A stretch of DNA of 27,049 bases, from positions 1 to 27,049 of the forward strand of contig JANTQF010000426.1 in assembly GCA_032988165.1 (NCBI GenBank), given 5' to 3'. A program made the translations under genes and the position numbers. Source of the stretch: Emmonsiellopsis sp. PD_33. Taxonomy: Eukaryota > Ascomycota > Eurotiomycetes > Onygenales > Ajellomycetaceae. Below are positions 10,886 through 21,348 of this stretch, in pieces. The notes under the pieces are model-generated. The model saw only the letters and a list, made by a program, of their open reading frames with translations, had not been told where the DNA came from and made no database searches. Each line of letters begins with the position of its first letter. The stretch's first letter is position 1.

Positions 10886-12357
10886 TCATGCGTCTAAGAG
10901 GTGCTCGACGTATTCATCCAGATGGATGATCCTAAACTGCGCACCCCACTGGGAGCGGAACTCCTTCCGCCGATACGCACGGCTGGTGGTGGAACTGAAG
11001 CTCACCAATTCGACTGTCCATCCCTTTTGTAGCGCACGCTCCACCATCTTCAAAAACCCGTCCGAGTATTCAGCTTCCGCTGCATCACCCGTTGCAAGTA
11101 CTATGGTGGAGGGCACTTCGGTATCGACAAGACTTTCTAGGATCTTTAGGTGTAGAATTTCGTCCACTGCCTGTTCCACCCATCGCTCCGGGCCAACTCC
11201 AGTGTTCGTCTCAGAGCCACTGGAATGCCCCTGCGCGTGAGCGTTATTCCCCATGCCGTTAGCCCGATCGTTCCCATTTCCGCCCGCGAATTTCTTCTTG
11301 CGGGGGGTAAAATCCTTCGCTTTGTGAACTCGTTCGAGTATGTTGATCTCGTAGCCAATTTGTTCAGCTTCATCAATCGCCGCAAACCGGTCTGAGCCAA
11401 CCAAAACCCTTTTATTGGTAGGTCGGCCTCGTTCTAAGATCAGAGAAAAATTGTGGAAGGAGAGTGGAACTCGAGGGACCCGAACGCTAATCGGGACATT
11501 TCGGGCGATTTTGATGCAATCGTGAAATCCAATCGAAATCTATATGTGCCATTAGCAAGAAATCACCCTCCTGGGCTTGAAGGTTTGCACCATACATTTG
11601 ACATGTCAACGAAGACATGGACACCTGTTGGATTAGTTTTAAGTGTGTCCACTCTGGTAGCGGAAACGTGAAGGCTCAGTAGAGACTCTCGTTCTGTCGG
11701 GAAACGGTCGTGAAGTAGGGAAATCAAGTTGAATTTACGTTCAGTGGGCGAACGTTTGATGAGCGGCTCGATGCGCTTCTTGCTTCTGGTTGGGGAAGAC
11801 TTGCGTTTGTTGTGGGATGCCGGGGATGGCCGAGTGGGCGCAACGGTGGGTTCGTCGATTACCAAACGGCCGGTATTCTTCAGGATCGAAAAAAGTGGCT
11901 TGGGTTTCGGAGGGGCGTCCTCATCAGAGGCATCCGATAATGGAAAATGGTTAGGTCGAACCTTCGCACCTTCTTTCTTTTTTTCTTCAACCTGTCGTTT
12001 TAGCAGTATTCGCACGCGCCCATCATTGTTTGGCTTTGATAACAGCTCCGTGGGGCTAGTTTGCTGCCTGGAACCAGCACCTAGGTCATTGGTTAAGCCG
12101 GAGCTGTCAGGACAGGTTTCGATATTGGCGCTTGGCAGCTTAGGCTCAAGAGACGTTGCCCCAGAAAGCAAGTCCCAAATGGGCCCAAAGTCCCCGAGCT
12201 TCTGGCATCCTTCTCGCCCATTATCACCGCCGGGCACGAACGGAACGGCCCCTCCTTTAGCGGGTTCAGAGGGAGGTTGGGTGGTGTTGGAGAAAGAGTG
12301 GAGGAGGTTGATGACGGGGGTGAAATCCCACGGCGATGAAGTCTCAGCAGTCGACAT
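10886..12357 (-). CDS. NYN (PIN-like) domain protein, putative ribonuclease
   Basis: Two exons on the minus strand are inferred: 12357-11596 and 11539-10886, giving 471 aa. The intron (56 nt, GTATGG...CATATAG, with a GCTAAT branch) splits the signature VDMSN|ISIGFHD. Without splicing the frame stops. The start is the ATG at 12357; the longer frame begins only with TTG. Residues 1 to about 240 are low-complexity and basic/Ser-rich. The NYN fold follows from about 245, with Asp251 in VFVDMSN, then FHNFSLILERGRP, KRVLVGSDRF and Asp406 in VLATGDAAE. These Asp residues are the expected metal-binding positions of NYN/PIN nucleases. A Gly/Asn-rich loop interrupts the fold. Family membership is clear; the RNA substrate is unknown. 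Confidence 0.85.
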
Positions 12358-13205
12358 GGGCCCGTGATAGTACAACGACGCGGGTGATAGAGTAGTTATA
12401 AGTTTGATAAAGGGGGAAGATGATCATGAAATAAGGCTGGGTGCATAGTATGACGTTTGCAACGCATTTTCACAAAACAGAGCTAGATGGAGAGGCAGCC
12501 ATAGCTGAAGGAAGCGTTGGAGTATTGTAATCGTAGGTGGAAGAAGATGACATGAGCTGGATGAGTGACTCGAGGTCGACTCGAGGGAGACGAGGGAGGT
12601 TGTGGTGATGCGGAGGAGTCGAGTCGCGGGAGGCGGTTACTCATCATGAGATGAGGCTCCGGGGACTGCCACCCCTCACCGCTTCCATTCTGCCCGCGCT
12701 AACCTAGACGGCACTAGCGTCAATGACCGGATTATTTCTATTCCGAGAATCACATGCATCACGTGCTTCTTCAGAAAGGCTAGCCGCTTAAAGCTAGTGT
12801 TACGTCATCACGACATCATCGATTGGCGGGTGGAGTGGCCATTCCGTCATCCATCCTTGGACAACCTTGGAAGAGAGCTGCTATTCCAGAATAGTAGATG
12901 AGCGCGGTGATACAATGGGTAAATACCTGGTTCCTATAATGCTTTTCCAAGTTGCGGATGCTGCATGGCCTTGGATGCTGCGTGGCCTTGCCTCATAGAG
13001 AGGAAATCTGGATATGACGTCGGACAGAAAGGGATAAATTCAACCCCTCGGAGAAGTTATAAAAGGGGGTTCATTCCCTTGTATTTGTGATATTTTTTTC
13101 ATCTCATCGGACAGAATATCAAATCAATTCCATTCACAACCAAGACCAATCTAGCCCATATCATTTTTCCAAAGTACATCACCCCTTCATCCAACACAAG
13201 CAACA
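12358..13205. promoter_or_regulatory. Divergent promoter between the NYN gene and the stress-protein gene
   Basis: The 848-bp region holds sites that fit stress control of the right-hand gene: an ATF/CREB-like TTACGTCA at 12800-12807, a TGACGTC at 13015-13021, an E-box CACGTG at 12760-12765, and a CCCCT (STRE-type) at 13044-13048. A TATA box, TATAAAAG, lies at 13058-13065, about 140 bp before the ATG. Direct GACTCGAG repeats lie at 12567-12574 and 12578-12585. Matches to known site types are by eye; function is inferred. Confidence 0.6.
12956..12989. repeat. 17-bp tandem duplication in the stress-gene promoter
   Basis: Two adjacent 17-bp units, GGATGCTGCATGGCCTT and GGATGCTGCGTGGCCTT, differ at one base. 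They lie between the upstream CRE-like site and the TATA box. Confidence 0.9.
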
Positions 13206-13654
13206 ATGTCGGACACCGGACGCAAGGATTTCACCACCAGTACGTTGCCAATGACAATCCATACCCCCTTTATGCCGGATCTAACCTGTTGCACGCGCAG
13301 AGGCCAAGGAGGAGATGACTCCAGACTCCGCCAAGTCAACCCAGGACAAACTAAAGGAGGCTGCCACCGACACCAAGGACCGCCTGGCTCGGTGAGTTTA
13401 GCGACTTTCTCCTGCTCTGTGAAGTTGGTAGGCTAATGAGTATCTCAGCGGACTTCAACCTGATGAAAATAAGGGCGTGGGCCAGGAAGCCTTCGATAAG
13501 GCTCAACGAACCTCAGATTCTGGCAAGGAAGGAGGCGCCGCCCAGTCAATGTAAGCAGCTCTGCCCTTCTGTCTTACGCTCTTGGATACAGCATACCTAA
13601 CAAGTCGAATATAGTGGTGACAAGGTGAAGAGCGCTTTCGGAATGGATAAATAA
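13206..13654 (+). CDS. awh11: Small Hsp9/Hsp12-family (Awh11-like) stress protein
   Basis: Four exons are inferred: 13206-13239, 13301-13391, 13449-13550 and 13615-13654, giving 88 aa. All introns are 57-64 nt with canonical ends, and CTAAC-type branches are visible in the first and last. The protein begins MSDTGRKDFTTKAKEEMTP, has Lys/Asp/Gln-rich segments (STQDKLKEAATD, QPDENKGVGQEAFDKAQR) and ends SIGDKVKSAFGMDK. It has no Cys, Trp or hydrophobic core. This is the known pattern of yeast Hsp12, S. pombe Hsp9 and Aspergillus Awh11, hydrophilins that associate with membranes and accumulate on heat, osmotic or nutrient stress. The promoter carries CRE-like and STRE-like sites and a TATA box, consistent with strong inducible expression. 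The open frame is too broken by introns to show as one ORF. Confidence 0.92.
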
Positions 13655-13891
13655 GCCTTTGAGTGTTTTTGCAAGATACCAATTGCTTGCTCGGGAATCT
13701 GTTTCGATGTTTTTCGTTCACGACTTGTACTGTACATATATGATGCATGACCATGACTGTTAGCCTGCCTTTCAATTGTTATACAGAGACAAATTGAAAT
13801 CATATCTCTGACTGACTCACCTGTCCATTATACTCCATTTTCCATCTCCCCATCTGTAAAAGGTGTAAACCCCTAAACCGTATAATAACCT

Positions 13892-14770
13892 CTACCGATC
13901 TACCAAATTCTCAAACATGGTATCCCGCTTGTGTACAAGAACCCGATATTCCCTCTCCGCCCGTTCAAGTTCTTTCTTCGCATCTTGCACGTTAGGCGGT
14001 AACCCCTGAAACATCTTCACTCTGCCTTCCAACGTCTTTACGGCCTCCCTTATCCTAAGCACGCTCTCCTCCTCGGCCATTAGCTGCTCAATCCGCGGCC
14101 CCTGATGATTCCCAATCTCATCAAATGTCGAAATCCTATCCTGATACTCCTCCAGCTTGGCGTTAAGCAGCTTCGTCCCCCTAACCCACTCGGCCGTCTG
14201 GGCAGGCAACTCCGCCGGCATCTCATATACCTCCTCCCTTTTGAGTTCCACCATCTGCAACCTGAGAGCCTCCAATTCCTTCTCCAGATACGCTTGTAAC
14301 GACTCAATCCTACGCACCTGCTCCGCAGCATCGAACTCTTCCCTAGTTAGATCCATAATGCCATGGCCCAACTCTCCAATATCCGGTGTAAATGTTCCCA
14401 GTAGCACTGCTGTCTCCGAAAGTTCGTCGAGAAACTTCGCCCCCTTATCGTCAATATTCGCTTCAATGGTATCAAGGAGTTCTGCGGGGGAATCTGGGCT
14501 AGTTTCCTCCTGGGCGAGGAGGTTGCGGATTGTTTCTTCGCGCGCTCGATGGAGGATGGCCTCTTCGTCGTCTGCGGAGTCGTTGGCAGCAGCAAGGGCG
14601 AGGAGGGTCTTCAGGGTGTCTTCGTTTCGCTCGAAATGGGGAACGGGGTTTGGGGCGTATTTGCGGTTCAGCCAGCTGTTGATGTATGCCCAGTCCTTTG
14701 CTTGAGAGGCGGCTTGTCGCGCCTTGGACGGGGACATGAGGGGGAGGTCCATCGGGGACATGGGGTCCAT
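13892..14770 (-). CDS. HAUS augmin-like complex subunit 1 homologue (coiled coil)
   Basis: A single-exon gene of 292 aa. The first true ATG is at 14770; a longer frame begins with TTG. The start is MDPMSPMDLPLMSPSKARQ, then a compact helical head (AKDWAYINSWLNRKYAPNP) and long heptad-rich segments over about residues 140-290 with high Glu/Leu/Arg content. The N-terminal pattern with KDW-Y-INSWL-RKYAPN-P matches fungal proteins annotated as augmin subunit 1, which recruits gamma-tubulin to spindle microtubules. That match is from recollection of the family; no catalytic motif is available to confirm it. It shares a 258-bp divergent promoter with COG6 and converges on the stress gene 237 bp away. 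Confidence 0.72.
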   Translation of the reverse strand: MDPMSPMDLPLMSPSKARQAASQAKDWAYINSWLNRKYAPNPVPHFERNEDTLKTLLALAAANDSADDEEAILHRAREETIRNLLAQEETSPDSPAELLDTIEANIDDKGAKFLDELSETAVLLGTFTPDIGELGHGIMDLTREEFDAAEQVRRIESLQAYLEKELEALRLQMVELKREEVYEMPAELPAQTAEWVRGTKLLNAKLEEYQDRISTFDEIGNHQGPRIEQLMAEEESVLRIREAVKTLEGRVKMFQGLPPNVQDAKKELERAEREYRVLVHKRDTMFENLVDR

Positions 14771-15028
14771 TCTGGCCGACAATTGGGGCGGGTTATAAAC
14801 CCGTCAATTAGAATAGAGAGCTGTGAGTGTAAAAGAGGTGACAGCAGCTCTATCACGCTATTAGAATGTTTTGAATAGCGTTCACTTACTCTCCTGAAGC
14901 CGTATTGTGATTTCTCTGTTTAGAGCATCGGAACAAATTTAACCCGCCAAGCACCGAACAACCACCCCTCAGGATGCCGAACAGCTTGGTGATAGAACAC
15001 GGAACATTAAGACAGCACGCTCGCTACT

Positions 15029-17333
15029 ATGTCGGGTTATTTTACAAATCCCCCTGGGGCAACGAGCCCCGGGACGAATGGCGCAGCCCAGTCTCCGCTG
15101 TCGCCCCCCGGAGCTGCTGTTCCCCGTTCCACCGCCCTCACGAATAAGCTCAATAGTGTCCTTTCCGCCTCCTACGCCGACTCGGACATACGAGACGCGT
15201 TGGAGATATTAGATGATCGGGGTATCCATAATACGGCGGAGACCAGAAGACAATTGAGGCTCGATGTGCAGAAGGAGGTTATTGATAGCAATGGCAAAAT
15301 TATACAAGATTTTGGAAAGGTTGCGGAGGTGAGCATTGCCCGTAACTTGCGCAAGGAGGATATATGCTGATTACCATATTCGATAGCAACTCACGCGCAT
15401 TGGGACAGTTATTACGAGTCTTAACTCCGCATGCGAAGAAATGCGCAGACATATAACTCTGGCAACGCAGGAGACTGCCCCTGTACTCGAGGAGGCCGCC
15501 ACTCTAATGAACCAGCGCCAGGAGGTTGAAACCAAGCAGAAGCTCCTGGACGCATTTACTAAACACTTCATCATGTCAGAAGATGATATACTGTCCCTTA
15601 CGTCTTCCGCGGAACCCGTCGATGACCGATTCTTCCACGCCCTGGCCCGCATGAAGCAAATACATAAAGACTGCGAGGTACTACTCGGAAGCGAAAACCA
15701 GCGGCTGGGACTAGAAATAATGGAGCAGAGCTCCAAGAGTTTAAATTCTGCATTTCAGAAGCTCTATAAATGGATACAGAAGGAGTTCAAGTCACTGAAT
15801 CTGGAGGACCCCCAAATCAGCGGCTCCATTCGACGAGCTCTCCGAGTCCTGGCTGAGAGACCGAGTCTTTTCCATAACTGCCTCGATTTCTTCGCTGAAG
15901 CGAGAGAATATATCCTGTCAGACGCTTTCCACTTTGCTCTTACGGATGTGGCCTCTGGCCAAGAGGGAGACAGGGCTGGGGCCAAACCGATTGAGTTTTC
16001 TGCTCATGACCCCCTGCGCTACGTCGGTGATATGCTAGCCTGGGTACATTCCGCAACAGTATCTGAAAGAGAGGCTTTGGAAGCCCTCTTTATATCAGAT
16101 GGCGGAGAGCTTGCAAAGGGCATCCAGGCCGGTATAAACAGTGAGCCATGGTCCCGTATCGAGGGAGAAGAGGCGGAGGTATTCGATGGAAGAAAAGCTC
16201 TGAACGACCTCGTCACGCGTGACCTGAATGGTGTTGCACGCTCCTTGCACCAGCGAGTCGAGCTGGTGCTACAGGGTCACGAGGATGCAGTTACGATATA
16301 CAAAGTCATCAGCCTACTAGCATTTTACGAAAACACGTTCTCCAAACTTGTCGGACCGGAATCAGGCCTGGTAACCGCCATCAGCTCCCTGCAGCAATTT
16401 GCCTTCAAGCACTTCGAAACCCTCATGCACGATCAAATTGCCATCCTCTCCGCAGACCCGTCAGCCCTCGTCCCTCCGACGGACCTCAGCGCACCAGATT
16501 TCCTCCACGACGCCCTCGACAACCTAGTCTCGCTCATGAAGGCCTACGACTCTTCCTTTAGCCATGCCACCTCCCCACCACCCCCAACCGACACGGATAA
16601 AGACTCCACCGTCGCAAACAAATTCACCCCAATAATGCACGCAGCCCTTGACCCGTTCCTAGACCTCGCAAAAACCTCCTCAAACAGCCTCACAAACCCG
16701 ACCTCCCGCGCCATCTACCAAGTCAACACCCTCCTCGCCGTCCGCACCGCAATAAGCCCCTACCCCTTCGCAACAACCACCCACCTCCCCTCAATCTCCA
16801 CAACCCTCTCAACCCTCCGCACAAGCCTGCTAGAAATCCAACACGACTTCCTCCTCACCGCCTCCGGCCTCCACGTCCTCCTCACAGCATTGAAACCATT
16901 CACCCCATCACCACCACCACCACCTTCTTCCGCTTCCTCCTCACCAACACAACCTCAACAACAACACCCAGCAGACCTCGCCACCCTCCCCACGCTCCCC
17001 GCCTTCCAACCATCCACCCTATCGGCAATCAGCCAGCAGCTAGACGACTTCTTGCCTAGCGCGCTCATGGACGCGACGGAGAATCTGAAGGCGATTCAGA
17101 ATCCGGGGCTCGTGAAGGGGGTCACGGAGGAGGCGGTGGAGGCGTTTTGTTTGGATTTTGAGTTTGTTGAGGGGATGGTTGTTGAGGCGGACGAGGTGGT
17201 GGGGGAGAAGGGGGTTGGTGTGGCAGAGGAAGGAGATGAGGAGGGTGAGGGGGAGGAGGGGGAGGGAGGAAGGGGGAGATTGAGAGCGTTGTTTCCGAGG
17301 ACGACGGGGGAGATTAGGGTGTTGTTGAGTTAG
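15029..17333 (+). CDS. cog6: Conserved oligomeric Golgi complex subunit 6
   Basis: COG6 is a lobe B subunit of the COG tether, which captures retrograde vesicles at the Golgi. Two exons are inferred, 15029-15328 and 15387-17333, giving 748 aa; the 58-nt intron falls after GKVAE and splicing restores QLTRIGTVITSLN. The N-terminus is Pro/Gly-rich, followed by the conserved opening helices (LTNKLNSVLSASYADSDIRDALEILDDR), the FTKHFIMSEDDILSLTS segment, and LGLEIMEQSSKSLNSAFQKLYKWIQ. Conserved-looking helices run to the end. Two low-complexity inserts are present: Pro/Ser/Gln-rich near residue 607, and a Glu/Gly-rich stretch at about 701-730 just before the final RALFPRTTGEIRVLLS. Length is within the range of fungal COG6. 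Confidence 0.94.
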
Positions 17334-17654
17334 GCCGTTGGGGTTTTATAAGTTAGTTGCACGGGTGGCCGGGGGTTGGCTTGGGCGGTGGGATTGCAAG
17401 CACTAGATAGATGCTAGATAGTGTATATAAATGGAAAAATAACGAAAGTTATTATTGGGTTTAGTTATGGATGAATAACCATAGAAAATGAACATTTTAT
17501 AAACCGTAGCTAACTAGCTATATGTGATACCACGTCTTGTCTAATTTTGCAATAGCCCAATTCCTCCAACGCATGCATGCAATGGAAATTCATCCCACAG
17601 GATGAATCCGATAATAACAATAAAAAAATGGCTTCTGATCAACTAATCCATTAC
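17334..17654. other. Convergent 3' intergenic space
   Basis: Lies tail to tail between cog6 and gcd6 and should contain both 3' UTRs. AT-rich in its middle; no gene is seen. Confidence 0.6.
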
Positions 17655-20170
17655 CTACTCCTCCTCACTCTCCTCCTCGTCCTCCTCATCCTCCTCACTC
17701 TCCTCCTCACTATCCGCCTCCGCACTCTCCAACCAACTAACAAACGGTTCCGTCTGCTTCCTCACCTCCCGCAACCCCTCACTCGCCACCCCCCTCGCAT
17801 CTTCCCACCACTGCACCACCGCCTCCTCCTCCACGCACTCGGCATCATACAGCTCCTTGGCCATAAACAACAACACAGCCCCGCCCTTCTCCCACCCGAC
17901 CACCTCCTGCTGCACAAGCAAGAGTAAATCCACCTGGTCAGTCTTGACCGTCACATCACGATCAAACACGATCCGGTCCACGATATCCTTGTACTTCGTC
18001 ACCAGACCCTTGACGGCCTCGGATGCGGCGATCCCTGTGTCGAGGAGCTGGCGGATGCGTTTGAGGAAGGCGGCGACGACGGCGCGGCGGACCTGATGCT
18101 CGGATGCGTTGGCGGACATGCGCAGGCCGACGAGCTCGAGCTGCACCACGTCAGCGCTGAGCCCGTCGCGTAAGCCGTCGAAGATGCTGGAGACGGCGTC
18201 GTGGTGGAAGTGGGCGGTGTCGCGGGCGCTGGCGCCGTTGTCGTCGTCGTCGGAGAAGGTGGTGCTGAAGCTGCCTGAGCGGGAGTGGGAGAAGCCTTCC
18301 GAGGAAAGTTCAGAGGAGAGAGTGGAGATGGAGGCGGTGGAGAGGGAAAGGTGGGCTAGATTGTAGACTAGAAAAGGTTTGTTAGAGATGGGGTTCTGTG
18401 AAGTTATGTGGTAGGGGGGATACGTACGTAGGCCTGAGGAAGCGACGCTTTCGACGTCGCTCTCATCCTCATCTTCCTCTTCATCATGGAAGAGTTCATA
18501 ACCCTCGCCGCCTTCGCCGACGACCTTGGGGTCGGAAGGTATGGGGCCCCGCTCTCGTTCTGCACGGGTGATTTTTATTCCCTCTCGCACGGTCGTTCCA
18601 TTGGCGATTTTGACTCCGTACGAAAGCAATGCGCCATCCTCGATTTTACACTTATCTCCAACAACAGCTTCGTTGGCGACGATGGCATGTCGAATTTCGG
18701 TGCCATCTCCAATAACAGCATCGTCCCAGATATACGCGCCGTCGAGGACGACATTCTTGCCGATGCGGCACCGTCGTCCGATGACGGTGTTTTTCACCGT
18801 TGTGCGGTCCCCGAGGCTAGTCCCTTGGCCGATAACAGTTCGCCCACCGATAGCGCAGGATTTGGCGTACATGATCCCTTGCTCCTGGTATACATTGCCC
18901 CGTTTTAAGCTATAGGTGTGGTCCGGTACCAGATTGGTTTCAGGGCAGAGTGGGTATGTATACCTCGCCTTGATATCCCTTGTCACAGCGTCATATGTTT
19001 TCAGATTCCGGACTCTTGCCGCATAATGGTCCTTGATAATGTGGGTGTGTATCGTTTTGCCGTTAAGCTCATAGTCTTTTAGAACGCCGTAAAGGAACTG
19101 TTTTCGGGGCGTCTGATAATCAAAGCTATCTGACCATAGCCCAAGAACCTCCGGCGTGCAAATATCAATACTCGTATCAACCAGGTCGCTTCGGATATCA
19201 ATCTCTGCACATTCCTTCAACAGATCTGGGTCAACGGTGAGAAAATTCGAGGAACGGGCATGTGAAGAGGTGGAGTTGGCACGCGGCTGGTTTTGAATCT
19301 CCTCGTAATGTAGACATCGATCCTTGGTAGGGTCTATGAAAAATACAGGCGTAGTAGACGGGTTGGACCTATGCGAAATACCCGTTTCGCGCAGAACCAT
19401 TGTCATGATCGCATTTTTATCTGTTACCCGTCGCGCACGGTGTTTTGCCAATGCCTCTTCGATGGGATAGTTGCTGACCACATCACCGCTGACTGTGATG
19501 AAGTCGCCGGTTATAAAGTGCTTGCCGTCTAGGTCGCGCATCACGTCGCCGACGGACGTGGAGGTGGATTTAAGGAAGACGAATTTTTTGAATTGGGAGT
19601 GCGGGGATTTCCATTTCGAGGCACTGCGTGATGCAGGTTAGCAGCCGTATGTTCATTCTTCTCTTAGATTTCCATGTACTTGATATATTCCTCCACTTGG
19701 TCCGAGTGTGCGCCGCCGTAGAGAAATACCTCTTCGACGCCGGCATTGGCAAGGAATTCTAGTGTGTATTCGATGATAGGGGTATTTGCAAGAGGTAGAA
19801 GGCACTATTCGCAAAGCAGCATACCAGTCAGCTATAAATTATCCACAGTCGCGCCGGCAATATCCAAGCAGTCCATCGAGGGATGAAGGACAAAAACCTA
19901 CCCGGGGCTTTTCTAGCGAAAACGGCTCGAATCTTGTCTCAAACGTATCTGCTAAGACCTAACAAATTTGAAGAGAGGCAAGTTAGCAACGGTCAAAAAA
20001 TATACGGGTCTCTAATTTCAACACCCGGCCAGGCGCATTCCACCCCCGCCAAACCAAGCGCAGAGAAGAATACATACAACAGCCTGCAACGGATCTGTAG
20101 TCTCCTCTTCCAGCTGAGCACCGCGCTGTTTGGCAGCGGCACCAGGGCCGCTTTTCGACCTGGGAGCCAT
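17655..20170 (-). CDS. gcd6: Translation initiation factor eIF2B subunit epsilon (Gcd6)
   Basis: This is the catalytic subunit of the eIF2 guanine-nucleotide exchange factor. Five exons on the minus strand are inferred: 20170-20078, 19958-19902, 19804-19680, 19623-18428 and 18367-17655, giving 727 aa. Splicing restores the nucleotidyltransferase-like domain in order: LQAV|VLADTFETRFEPF, EKPR|CLLPLANTPIIEYTLEF, then GVEEVFLYGGAHSDQVEEYI and SKWKSPHSQF, then RDLDGKHFITGDFI. Left-handed beta-helix hexapeptide repeats follow around residues 345-430 (IGRRCRIGKNVVLDGAYIW), then an acidic linker (DEEEDEDESDVES). The C-terminal helical W2 domain contains the usual acidic/aromatic end (FVSWLES followed by a long Glu/Asp tail). 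Intron 4 (18427-18368, 60 nt) is in frame with no stop, so it could be retained without breaking the protein. Confidence 0.94.
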
Positions 20171-21240
20171 GTCCGCGCGTAAATAGATAGCTTAGCAGCT
20201 TGATGCGGGCTCGATTAACGGCGGCGGGATGGACCTCAGCTAGGGGAGGGTTGGAAAGAGAGCAAAGATAGGTTTATTGAGTTAATTCACAGGAGACGGA
20301 GGCAGAGCGGGATACGCGTAGTCTGGCCAGTGTTGGAGAGGGACCGCAGCTCGGGGGTTTGGCTGTTTGATTCATTGTCCGTTGTGACTCTTTTCTTTCC
20401 CGCGCCTGAGGCTGCGATGTCTCCAGCCACCGCCAACCAGCCCCTCGTTGCACCGCCACATCTTGTAGAAACCAGAGACCAAAAAATCAACAAACGTTTC
20501 TATTTACCTAGTAGTTTACTAGAATACTATAAAAAATGTTATTTATTAAATTCTTAATTCTATTGAAATAACTTCAAGTCTTTTCTTAATCAATTAATTG
20601 TCAAGCTCTAGCTTGGGTAGATTTCCCACTAGATAACAATACAAGAGCCCCCCAACCCCCCCACAACATTGGCGGCCGATATTGGATTGTTTAACAGGCG
20701 ACGCAGTTGGCAAATCGCAGACATTAGAATGGCTCCCAGTTCAGGGATATTTTCTGTCAAATTCTGCCAGTTCGTTCGTCAAACCCCCAAATAAAAGTCT
20801 GTTTCGAAGGGAAGGAAAAACATTGAAAATATTATGGCGGGTATTTTTATTTCGTCGATTTCGCCTCGGTTTGGTCCTTACAAAGCGGCGTAGTCTAACA
20901 TCGAGCCCAGTCTTGCCTGGCGGTTGGTTTGGGAATTTTAGCCCTCTAGCATCGATTGATACTGATTCGCGGAGCGAGACTCTCCGTGTCAAGGTTCAAC
21001 TAGCATCTCGCTCTCTGGTCTCGTCCCCTGGTTGTGTTCACAGGGTGGGTGTCCTTTCTCCGCCTTTAGAGCTGGGCTGGGGAGATCAGCTTCAACCGAA
21101 AACTCACTCCGCCGTGCGAACATCCCCAAACGCGCGCCTGGCGGCAGGACCCTGTACAGAATATTCCCAATCAGATTTCTCCAAATGAGCCTCAACCTCT
21201 GCGAACTCACAAAGTCAAGACTGGTAGGGCCGTGTCATAC
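20171..21240. other. Intergenic boundary between conserved and accessory genes
   Basis: Contains the gcd6 promoter, an AT-rich stretch (about 20490-20640) and then about 550 bp of mixed composition. A 168-codon plus-strand frame at 20682-21188 has no recognisable domain, and I do not support it as a gene. Confidence 0.55.
20490..20640. other. AT-rich segment
   Basis: A visibly AT-rich 150-bp stretch with runs such as TTATTTATTAAATTCTTAAT, sandwiched between normal-GC sequence. It could be a remnant of a mutated transposable element or simply intergenic. No terminal repeats or coding remnants were identified. Confidence 0.5.
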
Positions 21241-21348
21241 TTATACTGCTCCAATCTGCAGTACATATTCACCGAAAACAGCAAACTCAGGCTCGTACGC
21301 GGTTAAGAATTTAGGTATCCAGACATTGCGCCATTCCCCTTCATAGTC
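21241..21348 (-). pseudogene. Conserved-looking C-terminal tail beyond an in-frame stop of the APH-like gene
   Basis: After the TGA at 21351-21349 the same frame stays open for 35 codons to a TAA at 21243-21241. It reads like the normal end of this kinase family, with DYEGEWRNVWIPKF near the start and a short hydrophobic finish. A C-to-T change in a CGA codon would explain the stop. The stretch is either a decayed tail, reached by readthrough, or a sequencing error. Confidence 0.65.

Noticed and set aside
11729..12367. 212-codon plus-strand frame
   Set aside because: It is the mirror of exon 1 of the NYN gene, has no ATG context or domain, and the opposite strand gives a coherent protein.
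14157..14705. 182-codon plus-strand frame
   Set aside because: It is antisense to the coiled-coil augmin-like gene; it is a Ser/Arg-rich shadow of Glu/Leu codons.
20682..21188. 168-codon plus-strand frame as a possible gene
   Set aside because: It has no recognisable domain, no supportive splice or promoter context, and mixed composition unlike the neighbouring coding exons.
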